DNA of 8,025 nt from NCBI GenBank assembly GCA_002688155.1, contig NZCH01000014.1, forward strand, positions 1 through 8,025, given 5' to 3'. The DNA comes from Phycisphaerae bacterium. Its GTDB lineage: Bacteria > Planctomycetota > Phycisphaerae > Phycisphaerales > Phycisphaeraceae. Each line of letters opens with the position of its first letter. Within the stretch, counting starts at the first letter, position 1. The notes below the pieces were generated by a model. The model was not told the origin of the DNA, searched no databases, and worked only from the letters and a program-made list of their open reading frames with translations. A program made the position numbers and the translations under genes. Of this stretch, positions 1-5,887 are shown piece by piece.

Positions 1-132
1 CGGTTCATCGCGTTGTACCAAGTCGCAGATTCCGCCGGAACCGCTTTGAATGAAGCTCGCTTCGTTGGCGTGATCGATCCGAAGGGCAACATCCTGGACG
101 AAGCCGTCGCCGACTTCACCGAAGGTAACTAA
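1..132 (+). CDS. C-terminal end of an unrecognised protein (5' truncated by window)
   Basis: Frame 1 is open from the window edge to a TAA at 130-132; the other two forward frames hit stops within about 50 bases. The 43 visible residues start RFIALYQVADSAG and finish AVADFTEGN, with an acidic tail and no membrane segment or motif I can assign. I do not recognise the family. A strong terminator follows at 202-237, so it is probably the last gene of its own transcript and not part of the pilus operon downstream. The upstream sequence would be needed to name it. Confidence 0.7.
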   Translation, partial: RFIALYQVADSAGTALNEARFVGVIDPKGNILDEAVADFTEGN

Positions 133-148
133 GTCGCTGGCCACCAGG

Positions 149-176
149 CTTCCGAAGTTATCTTCAACTTCGGAAG
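149..176 (+). other. Perfect 11-bp hairpin just after the stop codon
   Basis: CTTCCGAAGTT (149-159) and AACTTCGGAAG (166-176) are exact reverse complements around the 6-nt loop ATCTTC. The hairpin lies 16 nt after the TAA of the upstream gene and has no T-tract (TCTAAACG follows), so it is not itself a classical terminator. It may be a 3'-end stabilising stem or an accessory hairpin to the terminator at 202-237. Confidence 0.6.
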
Positions 177-201
177 TCTAAACGCCTGACTTCGCATCTC
201 G

Positions 202-237
202 ACGCGGGGCGGCAGAATTGTCGCCCCGCGTTTTTTT
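202..237 (+). terminator. Strong Rho-independent terminator
   Basis: A GC-rich stem of ACGCGGGGCG (202-211) pairs with CGCCCCGCGT (222-231). It can extend by a G-U and a C-G pair to a loop of AGAATT. Seven T residues follow directly at 231-237. This is the textbook arrangement for intrinsic termination of rightward transcription. It closes the gene ending at 132 and implies that the pilus operon has its own promoter further right, or relies on read-through. Confidence 0.9.
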
Positions 238-241
238 CGGT

Positions 242-306
242 GTAGCTGAACTCGCCAGAGTTTGGACGACTCTTGTGACCATCCAAATTCTGGCGAATTC
301 GGCTAC
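242..306. repeat. 65-bp REPIN-like inverted repeat, copy 1
   Basis: The element begins GTAGCTGAACTC and ends GAATTCGGCTAC. Each end is a REP-like unit: GTAG-C followed by a small hairpin with loop GCCA (left stem GAACTC/GAGTTT; right unit, read on the minus strand, GAATTC/GAATTT). The two units are inverted with a short spacer and can also pair with each other as one long stem. A second 65-bp copy lies at 3188-3252. A conserved 5' GTAG-type tetranucleotide next to a palindrome is the known signature of REP sequences acted on by RAYT (TnpA_REP) transposases. Assigning this family to a RAYT is inference, because no transposase is in the window. Confidence 0.85.
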
Positions 307-336
307 CCATTTCCCGATCGACATCGGGGTACGAAC

Positions 337-1062
337 ATGACTCACAGCATACGATCACAACATCGCCGCGGCTTCACCGTGTTGGAACTGGTGGTCGTAA
401 TCGCGATCCTTGTCGCACTGGCCGGTTCGGCCGTGATGATGATGGACCGTGTCGAGATGCAAGCCGAGTCGCAAATCACGCTTGGCGAGATGGATGAGAT
501 CAAGCGGGCGATTGTGCAGTTCAAAAAAGACACTGGCTTCCTGCCTAAACAAGGCCCGTTCGATTTGGATACGCGGGCTGGCGGCTTCGTTCCGCTGGTC
601 AACATCCCGGCCTTTGTGCCCGTTGCCCAAAAGACCGCCTGGTTCGATTCGCCCGCAAACTTTTGGCAACTTTATGAAAACCCATTGATCGGAACGGGCC
701 ACGCATTGGAAGACTTCAACCCGGTCACAGCCCGCGGTTGGAACGGTCCGTACCTCAGCCGTCGCGGCGAAGGGCTCGTCGACATCGGAGACAATTTGCA
801 AACCGACGGCAGCGGCAGTCCGACGGCCGGCGTGGTGTTGCCACAAGTTTATGGTGTCGCCGATCCGTATGTGAGCACACCCATCGGCAGCTACCTCGTC
901 TGGCGACCGAGCGACGGAGCAACGCCCTATGCGCGCTGGGGACGTCCCTATTTCTTGTTCGACCTGGACCAGGATAGTCTTGCCCGGATCGTCGGCTCAG
1001 GCGACAACGCCATCTACGAAGGCGGCGCGGGCGACGACGTCGTTGCGGAGTTACTGCGATGA
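337..1062 (+). CDS. GspG-like pseudopilin (first gene of operon)
   Basis: 241-residue prepilin-like protein, predicted subunit of a type II secretion pseudopilus or type IV pilus. A class III signal is clear: a basic 12-residue leader ending RRG, then FTVLE, giving cleavage after Gly12 and the conserved Glu at +5. A hydrophobic helix follows (residues 13-34). The body resembles GspG: a helix (about 45-66) leading to DTGFLP, then GWNGPYL at 134-140, WGRPY at 201-205, and near the C-terminus GSGDN...GGAGDD, which matches the calcium-binding end of major pseudopilins. Between them is an insertion of about 60 residues, so the protein is longer than typical GspG (about 145). ATG 337 is chosen because it gives a normal leader; reading further upstream runs into the REPIN. 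The Shine-Dalgarno is weak (GGGG at about 326). A 17-bp gap separates it from the next pseudopilin. Confidence 0.88.
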   Translation: MTHSIRSQHRRGFTVLELVVVIAILVALAGSAVMMMDRVEMQAESQITLGEMDEIKRAIVQFKKDTGFLPKQGPFDLDTRAGGFVPLVNIPAFVPVAQKTAWFDSPANFWQLYENPLIGTGHALEDFNPVTARGWNGPYLSRRGEGLVDIGDNLQTDGSGSPTAGVVLPQVYGVADPYVSTPIGSYLVWRPSDGATPYARWGRPYFLFDLDQDSLARIVGSGDNAIYEGGAGDDVVAELLR

Positions 1063-1064
1063 CC

Positions 1065-1070
1065 AAGGAG
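1065..1070 (+). promoter_or_regulatory. Ribosome binding site deciding the start of the second pseudopilin
   Basis: AAGGAG lies 9 nt before the ATG at 1080. An in-frame ATG at 1059 overlaps the previous stop (ATGA) but lies before this site. The Shine-Dalgarno therefore favours 1080, which also gives a 12-residue prepilin leader instead of a 19-residue one. Confidence 0.8.
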
Positions 1071-1079
1071 CCACCAGCC

Positions 1080-2120
1080 ATGAAACAAATCGAACGACGG
1101 CTCACGCGACGTGGAATCACGTTGATCGAGGTGCTGATTACGTTGTTGATCCTGACGACGTTTACGGCCAGCGCGTTTACTGTTCCCAGCGAACACAAGT
1201 ACGACGATCATCGGCGGTTTGCCCGCACCAAAGCCAAGCTCGACCAGTTGCGCACGGCCATCCTAGGCAATCCGAATTTGTTGACCAACGGCCAGCAACT
1301 GCGGCAAGGTTTCCTCGTCGACATGGGACGCTTGCCAAAAGACCTATGTGAGCTGGTCGAAGCTGGTGATCAACCGCGTTGGGCATACGCTCCCCACGCG
1401 GACCAATGGGCCGGTTGGCGCGGACCCTATTTGCCGCCAGACGATGAACATGGCACGCACGTCTATCGCGACGGCTGGGGCAACGAATCAAACGACACCC
1501 GAAACTTCGGCTGGAAAGTTACCTTCGACGCGGACGAACGACAATTGTCCGTCGCTACCAAGGGGCGCGATGGCGTGATCGATGGCGGTCCCGGTGCAAA
1601 ATCGGAGGCCTACGACAAGGACTTCCCGTCCACCGGCCTGGATTTGCTGGCCACGGAACAAGATCACTGCGTCAACCTCAAAGACTGGCGCGTGTGGGTC
1701 ACGTTCTTCAACGTCGACAACAAAAATGTCCACCTGCCGAGCCGCCTGCGATTGCGAGTGTTTTATCCCAAGACCGACGACAATGACCAGTTGGCCTGGC
1801 CCGTCGCGACCTTGCCCAGCGGCGGCGACGACCGCGATGAAGCGGCATATTTGAGTTTGGATGTAAAACTGGCGGGCAATAGCAAGATCAAGCCGGGCCA
1901 AGAGCGGCGGCTGAAATTTGAGTTTACTCACAACCAAGTGAACGTCGACAAGATGGTCCCCGCCGGACTGCGAACCATCGTCGTGATCGACGACAACAAC
2001 GACGAAACATATAACCCCGGCGACCTCAACACTCCATTTCGCATCCAGTTTTCGCCCACCACCGAGTTGCCGCGATCGTTGCCCCCTGATCCTCTTTTTA
2101 CTTGGAATGTGACCAACTGA
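1080..2120 (+). CDS. Large pseudopilin with extra C-terminal domain (paralogue A)
   Basis: 346-residue prepilin-like protein. The leader ends RRG at 10-12, followed by ITLIE (Glu at +5) and a hydrophobic helix to about residue 35. Residues about 40-180 form a GspG-like domain: a charged helix, DMGRLPKDLCELV (81-93; compare the GspG D-G-x-x-P...L..L pattern), QWAGWRGPYL (109-118), YRDGWGN (129-135), and a calcium-site-like stretch KGRDGVIDGGPG (161-172) ending in YDKDF. Beyond this, residues about 195-346 form an additional domain with alternating hydrophobic strands (RVWVTFF, RLRLRVFYP, RRLKFEF, RTIVVID), probably an all-beta fold that I cannot name. The next gene is a tandem paralogue with the same architecture. 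Expected role: a minor or tip pseudopilin, or an unusually large major one. The next gene starts 3 nt after its stop, so translation is probably coupled. Confidence 0.87.
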   Translation: MKQIERRLTRRGITLIEVLITLLILTTFTASAFTVPSEHKYDDHRRFARTKAKLDQLRTAILGNPNLLTNGQQLRQGFLVDMGRLPKDLCELVEAGDQPRWAYAPHADQWAGWRGPYLPPDDEHGTHVYRDGWGNESNDTRNFGWKVTFDADERQLSVATKGRDGVIDGGPGAKSEAYDKDFPSTGLDLLATEQDHCVNLKDWRVWVTFFNVDNKNVHLPSRLRLRVFYPKTDDNDQLAWPVATLPSGGDDRDEAAYLSLDVKLAGNSKIKPGQERRLKFEFTHNQVNVDKMVPAGLRTIVVIDDNNDETYNPGDLNTPFRIQFSPTTELPRSLPPDPLFTWNVTN

Positions 2121-2123
2121 TCC

Positions 2124-3182
2124 ATGTTTTCCCGACCGACGACAAATCGAATTCGATCGACACCACGGCGCGGCCTGACGCTGTTGGAAATGTTGCTGGT
2201 CACGTTCATCTTGGCAACGGTCGCGATGTCGGCTGTCCAGTTGACCGATCGCGTCGATAGCCAACTGCGTTTTGACGAAACGAAACGAAAGCGCGACGAC
2301 ATCCGCCAGGCGATTGTGTTTGATTCGAGCGTTGCCGTTTTGAGCCAACCGCTGGCCCGTGGATTCGCCGCGGATCTGGGCCGCTTGCCGAACAACCTGG
2401 ACGAGTTGGTCAACCAAGGAACCATCTCGGCCTGGCAATACGACACGACGACGGGTCAATGGGCCGGCTGGCGAGGCCCCTATGTCGATTACAAATTCGA
2501 GTCCACGTCGGGCCTGAAAGCCTATCGCGACGGCTGGGGCAATGCCGATCTGCTGCCCGCCAACGACGCACTTTATTTTGGCTGGGTCACTTCCGTCAAC
2601 CAAACCACGGGCGTGATGACGGTGCAAAGTCTCGCTGCCGATCGCCTCTCGGACGGTTCGCCCGGAGCGGGCACGGACGGGTACGAACTGGATTATCCCG
2701 ATGTCGCCAACACACAGTTGATCGCCGAGCTGGACCATCGCATCAATCTCAAGGGCTGGGAAGTGTGGGTCGAGTTTCGCAACGACACCGGCGGCAACGT
2801 CAATCCGCCCGACGACCTGCGCATCCGTGTTTACTATCCCGATGAAGACGGCAGCGGCGGATTCGATTGGCCCGACCCGACGATTCCCACGACCGATGCC
2901 GCTCGCGATGTTTGCAATTATTTAACGCTCGATGCCAAGCTGACTGGCACTTTGCTGCCCGGTGAGACGAAGAACATTCGTTTTCGTTTCACGCAGGGTG
3001 CTATTCAAGTTGACAAGATGATTCCCGCCGGTGCTCGCACGATGATCATCATGGATGAAAACACAGGTGCCGAATACGATCCAAGTTCCAACAACGAACC
3101 CGTCGGCATCACGCTGGTGCCCAACGCCTTTTTGCCGACGTCCACCCAACACGCACCGCTATTTAGCTGGGAGTGTGACTAA
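2124..3182 (+). CDS. Large pseudopilin with extra C-terminal domain (paralogue B)
   Basis: 352-residue prepilin-like protein and diverged duplicate of the preceding gene. The leader is 17 residues ending PRRG, then LTLLE (Glu22 at +5) and a hydrophobic helix to about residue 40. It shares in order: RGFAADLGRLPNNLDELV (79-96), GQWAGWRGPYV (111-121), AYRDGWGN (133-140), the calcium-site-like SDGSPGAGTDGYELDY (176-191), INLKGWEVWVEF (207-218), LRIRVYY (232-238), FRFTQGAIQVDKMIPAG (287-303) and RTMIIMDEN (305-313). The last 150 residues are the same added domain as in paralogue A. No Shine-Dalgarno is evident; with a 3-nt gap after the previous stop, translational coupling is likely. Two related large subunits side by side suggest a heteromeric fibre tip or alternative substrates. 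A REPIN follows 5 nt after the stop. Confidence 0.87.
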   Translation: MFSRPTTNRIRSTPRRGLTLLEMLLVTFILATVAMSAVQLTDRVDSQLRFDETKRKRDDIRQAIVFDSSVAVLSQPLARGFAADLGRLPNNLDELVNQGTISAWQYDTTTGQWAGWRGPYVDYKFESTSGLKAYRDGWGNADLLPANDALYFGWVTSVNQTTGVMTVQSLAADRLSDGSPGAGTDGYELDYPDVANTQLIAELDHRINLKGWEVWVEFRNDTGGNVNPPDDLRIRVYYPDEDGSGGFDWPDPTIPTTDAARDVCNYLTLDAKLTGTLLPGETKNIRFRFTQGAIQVDKMIPAGARTMIIMDENTGAEYDPSSNNEPVGITLVPNAFLPTSTQHAPLFSWECD

Positions 3183-3187
3183 GAAAC

Positions 3188-3252
3188 GTAGCTGCACTCG
3201 CCAGAGTGCGGACTAATCGGAATCACGACCGCGTTCTGGCGAACGCAGCTAC
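3188..3252. repeat. 65-bp REPIN-like inverted repeat, copy 2
   Basis: The element begins GTAGCTGCACTC and ends GAACGCAGCTAC, the same length as the copy at 242-306. Both units fold perfectly here: left GCACTC-GCCA-GAGTGC, right GCGTTC-TGGC-GAACGC. Compared with copy 1 the stem bases differ in compensating pairs, while GTAGC, TCGCCAGA and the spacing are kept. It occupies 65 of the 81 bp between the third pseudopilin and the PilM/PilN fusion, leaving 5 bp on the left and 11 bp on the right, so it likely inserted between formerly adjacent genes. Confidence 0.87.
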
Positions 3253-3263
3253 AGCACAAAAAC

Positions 3264-5012
3264 ATGTTGAACTTTTGGAAAACAAGACGAACGAATTCCA
3301 CGCCAACACTGGTCGTGCAATACGACACGTATCGTGTTCGCGCGCTGATCGTGCGGGCGGTCGACAATCGCGTTGTCATCGACGCGGCGTCCGATTCGCT
3401 GGAGCCGGATCCGGACATGGCGCTGACCGAAGCGCTCGACCGGCTGAACACCCGCCGTCTGCCCCGGCAAGCGATCTTGATGATTCCCGAAGCCGTGCAA
3501 ACCATCGTCGGATCGATGCTCGATGGAACCTACATGGCGGACGGCGATGTGGCCGAGATAATTCGTGTCGAAGTCGAAGCCCGCTTGTCCGAACAAATCG
3601 GTACGCGGCCCATCGAGGAAGTCTTGGTCGAGCGTGGTTACTTGTCGCACGGGTCGGTCCAACAAATTCGCGACGCAATTGCCCGGGACCAAGCGTCCAG
3701 CGAATCGCACGCGCCGTCGCTTAGCAACGCCAAAGAAAAACTCGGTGAATACGCCCAGACCTTCAACCTGATCGAACGCCGCGAGCTGCAGGAATGCGAA
3801 ATGATGCACCAGCGGATTCAATTCGAGCAGATGAACGACTCGGAAGTCGATTGGCAAGCGAACCCTGTCCCGCCGTCTCCCGCCCGTCCGCAAGCGTCGT
3901 GGATCGCCGCTGGCGTGCGCAGATCGATTCGCGACCAATGGATTGCCGCTTTCGAGAAACGATCGATTCAATTGGCCGCAATTTATCCGTTGGCCGGTTG
4001 TGCCGTGGCGTCATTTGACGGGTTCGAGCGAATTCCGAACGGCGCGGTTGTCGAACTCCATCCCGGTTTAATCAGCGTTTCGCAAATCTCCCGCGGGCAA
4101 ACGACCGAGCTAACAGTTCGGTACCTGTCAGGCCAGGCCCCGTCGGCTGATGCGATCATGGAATTTGTCCACGGTGGAATGGACCAGATTTGGTTGGCCG
4201 GCACCAGCGAGCATTTGCCTGCGATCACGGAGAAACTGGCCAGCCAACTGGGCGTCAATGTTCGGCTCGCCCCCGTCCACTTGTACCACAAGACGGGCAG
4301 CGACGAGCGCCTTGTGCAAGCGGCCCACATGGTCGGCGCATTTCGACACTTCAACGGCCAATCCGCCGAATTGATTGTCAGCAGCATTTCCACCGCGGAC
4401 CTGGTCCGGGCAAAACATCGGCGTCCGTGGATTCCGACTGCCGCCGCGTTGTTGATCGCCGCCGGCTTGATCGGCGTCGTCGATGTGTGGTCGCAAATGA
4501 GTTTGGCGTCCGCCCGGCAAGTCTTGTCGGCCACCGAAGAGGAACTGGCTTCACGAAAACAAGGTGCCCTGCGCATTGAACAGATGCGTGCGCAACTGAA
4601 GACCTACGCCATCGACATAAAACGCTTGGATGACGAATTGGCCAAGGTCGAACGTCACCGCCGTTTCGTCAACAACGCGGTGCCGCTGCGGCAAAGTTTG
4701 CCGGCCGCCGTGTTGAAAGCCGTCGCCGATGCCGCGTCGCCCGAAATCGTGATCAACGACATCGTCGACGAAAACTGGCAAACGCTGCGCGTCAGCGGGT
4801 GGGCTTTGTCGCAAGTCGCCGCCGAACGATTCGCCGACGCGCTGAGCACATCGCTACGACCGCGGCAGCTCGAATTGACCGAAGCCCCCGTGATCCAAAC
4901 AGGCACAGGTCGCTTGGGCCTCGACGGCTATCAATTCGACCTGCAATTCGGCGCGTCCGTCGTCAACCAACAAAAACAAAAAAATACAGATCGCGTCGCA
5001 ACCAACCTGTAA
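3264..5012 (+). CDS. PilM/PilN-like fusion (GspL-like platform protein)
   Basis: 582-residue bitopic inner-membrane protein joining what type IV pili encode as PilM and PilN, as GspL does in type II secretion. Residues about 14-110 and 220-375 look like the two halves of an actin-like (PilM) fold: LVVQYDTYRVRALIV at the N-terminus, then VVELHPGLISVSQISRG (262-278) and IWLAGTSEHLPAITEKL (309-325). The glycine-rich nucleotide-binding motifs of PilM are poorly kept, so ATP binding is doubtful. Between the halves lies an insert of about 100 residues that includes RPIEEVLVERGYL (115-127). A transmembrane helix at 391-409 follows a basic RAKHRRP stop. Then come a coiled coil (about 411-466) and a PilN-like periplasmic domain (about 475-567). 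Expected role: recruit the assembly ATPase in the cytoplasm and bind the PilO-like partner encoded next. There is no clear Shine-Dalgarno before ATG 3264, probably because the REPIN lies immediately upstream. Confidence 0.83.
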   Translation: MLNFWKTRRTNSTPTLVVQYDTYRVRALIVRAVDNRVVIDAASDSLEPDPDMALTEALDRLNTRRLPRQAILMIPEAVQTIVGSMLDGTYMADGDVAEIIRVEVEARLSEQIGTRPIEEVLVERGYLSHGSVQQIRDAIARDQASSESHAPSLSNAKEKLGEYAQTFNLIERRELQECEMMHQRIQFEQMNDSEVDWQANPVPPSPARPQASWIAAGVRRSIRDQWIAAFEKRSIQLAAIYPLAGCAVASFDGFERIPNGAVVELHPGLISVSQISRGQTTELTVRYLSGQAPSADAIMEFVHGGMDQIWLAGTSEHLPAITEKLASQLGVNVRLAPVHLYHKTGSDERLVQAAHMVGAFRHFNGQSAELIVSSISTADLVRAKHRRPWIPTAAALLIAAGLIGVVDVWSQMSLASARQVLSATEEELASRKQGALRIEQMRAQLKTYAIDIKRLDDELAKVERHRRFVNNAVPLRQSLPAAVLKAVADAASPEIVINDIVDENWQTLRVSGWALSQVAAERFADALSTSLRPRQLELTEAPVIQTGTGRLGLDGYQFDLQFGASVVNQQKQKNTDRVATNL

Positions 5013-5013
5013 A

Positions 5014-5030
5014 ACGGATTGCCAATCCGT
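5014..5030. repeat. 17-nt perfect hairpin, possibly a single REP unit
   Basis: ACGGATT-GCC-AATCCGT forms a 7-bp stem with a 3-nt loop, starting one base after the TAA of the fusion gene. On the minus strand it is preceded by GTGGG, giving a tetranucleotide-plus-hairpin layout like REP units. From memory this motif recurs in planctomycete genomes, but that is unverified. It fills half of the 35-bp gap; GAAGG at 5036-5040 then serves as ribosome binding site for the gene at 5048. Confidence 0.6.
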
Positions 5031-5047
5031 CCCACGAAGGCAAACCC

Positions 5048-5737
5048 ATGACCAACTTGCTCGAAAGACTGAAAACGCACAAGGCGATGCTGCTCACGCT
5101 CGCCGCGATTGTGGCCGCGTCGTTCTTTTACTACACGACGCGATATCGCAGCCGACAAGAAGTCCAACAACGCGTCCAAGACAACATCAAACGACTCAAC
5201 GCGCAACTCGGAAACATTCAAAGTTCCGACACGATCTCCAGCCAGGTCGAACGATCAAGAACGCGCCTCGAAGAAGAACAACGTCGGCTCACCGTCGCAA
5301 AAAGTGCCCTTCGCCAGGAACGTCGATTCGCGTCGCTGGCGGGCAGTGCGGCCGTCCAGGCGTTGAATCTCAAACTGTCGGAACTCGCCGCCCACTCGCA
5401 CGTCCGCATCAAGCAGCGCTCGCCTTTCGTGTGGCCCGACGAGGACGAGGCGGTGGCCGCTGGGAAACCACTCCCCAAAACGCAACTCATTTCGACAAGC
5501 CCGCCCGCCGCCGACGGCCCGTTTCTCGACCAACAAATGGTTCGCGAGCTTTACGGCCAGTCACTCCAGCGGCTCGAAATCGAAGCGCCGTTCACCGGAC
5601 TGCGCGAATTTGTCGAAAGGCTCAACGAATTGCCGTGGCCCGTCATCATCGTCAACCTGGAAATTCACGTCGCCCACAAGAGTGCCGGCGGCCTGTCAAA
5701 ACCTTCGTTGAAATCCGTTCTGATCCTTGCCATGTGA
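5048..5737 (+). CDS. PilO/GspM-like inner-membrane platform protein
   Basis: 229-residue protein with the classic PilO/GspM layout: a short basic cytoplasmic end (LLERLKTHK), one transmembrane helix (about 14-30), a long charged coiled coil (about 34-95), then a periplasmic region ending in a likely ferredoxin-like fold (about 173-229; LQRLEIEAPFTGLREFVERL and PWPVIIVNLEIHV are typical of the PilO C-terminal helix and strand). It should dimerise with the PilN part of the preceding fusion and couple the fibre base to the ATPase. The open frame continues far upstream inside the previous gene. ATG 5048 is chosen because it places the membrane helix properly and has GAAGG 7 nt before it. Sequence conservation in this family is low, so the call rests on architecture and gene order. 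Confidence 0.8.
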   Translation: MTNLLERLKTHKAMLLTLAAIVAASFFYYTTRYRSRQEVQQRVQDNIKRLNAQLGNIQSSDTISSQVERSRTRLEEEQRRLTVAKSALRQERRFASLAGSAAVQALNLKLSELAAHSHVRIKQRSPFVWPDEDEAVAAGKPLPKTQLISTSPPAADGPFLDQQMVRELYGQSLQRLEIEAPFTGLREFVERLNELPWPVIIVNLEIHVAHKSAGGLSKPSLKSVLILAM

Positions 5738-5769
5738 GGGAGTAAGCACCAAGTGAGGGAAAGCACCAA
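5734..5769 (+). repeat. Imperfect direct repeat spanning the stop codon
   Basis: GTGAGGGAGTAAGCACCAA (5734-5752) is followed at once by GTGAGGGAAAGCACCAA (5753-5769), identical except for two missing bases. The first copy contains the TGA stop (5735-5737) of the PilO-like gene. The AAGCACCAA part recurs inverted as TTGGTGCTT at 5864-5872, linking this duplication to the edge of the AT-rich inverted repeat. Confidence 0.75.
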
Positions 5770-5886
5770 TTCACAAATTACAAATGACAAACAAATCTCA
5801 TAAACCAAGGACCAAACGTCCAAAAAACTTTTTTGAATTTGGAGTTTGAGTATTGTTTGTCATTTGGTGCTTGCAATTTGTAATTT
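5744..5886. repeat. AT-rich long inverted repeat filling the gap before pilT
   Basis: The core stem is CAAATGACAAACAA (5781-5794) against TTGTTTGTCATTTG (5853-5866), 14 bp perfect. Inside it, imperfect pairing continues (CTCATAAAC with GTTTGAG) to a perfect centre, CAAAAAA-C-TTTTTTG (5821-5835). Outside it, the two arms carry the same short modules (AAGCACCAA, CAAATTACAAA) in different order. Composition is strikingly AT-rich against the GC-rich genes, pointing to an imported or mobilised element. It ends two bases before the pilT start codon and leaves no Shine-Dalgarno. It could act as an RNA hairpin between the platform and motor genes. The boundaries are approximate. Confidence 0.78.
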
Positions 5887-5887
5887 A

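Noticed and set aside
257..290. Possible promoter with TTGGAC at 262-267
   Set aside because: The bases 17 nt downstream (AAATTC) are a poor -10 and the match lies in a REPIN stem, so it is likely chance.
262..336. Upstream extension of the first pseudopilin to a TTG at 262
   Set aside because: It would translate half of the REPIN and give a 37-residue leader. ATG 337 gives a normal 12-residue leader ending in RRG.
1488..2738. Long open frame on the minus strand (416 codons) across the two large pseudopilin genes
   Set aside because: It spans the boundary of two + strand genes that have prepilin leaders, GspG motifs and clear paralogy with each other. Its own product shows no recognisable domain and is a shadow of GC-rich codon usage.
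242..3252. CRISPR or attachment-site explanation for the repeated elements
   Set aside because: There are only two copies, about 2.9 kb apart, each internally inverted, with no regular spacers, cas genes or integrase. A REPIN-type element fits better.
3249..3971. Minus-strand open frame of 240 codons opposite the PilM/PilN fusion
   Set aside because: It runs into the REPIN and mirrors the N-terminal half of a well-supported + strand protein. No motif or start signal supports it.
4799..5047. Upstream extension of the PilO-like gene into the previous gene
   Set aside because: It overlaps the PilN-like domain in another frame. ATG 5048 has a ribosome binding site and places the membrane helix as expected.
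5846..5887. Upstream TTG start for pilT giving a hydrophobic 14-residue extension
   Set aside because: The extension is simply the translated right arm of the AT-rich inverted repeat, and PilT proteins do not carry a hydrophobic N-terminus.
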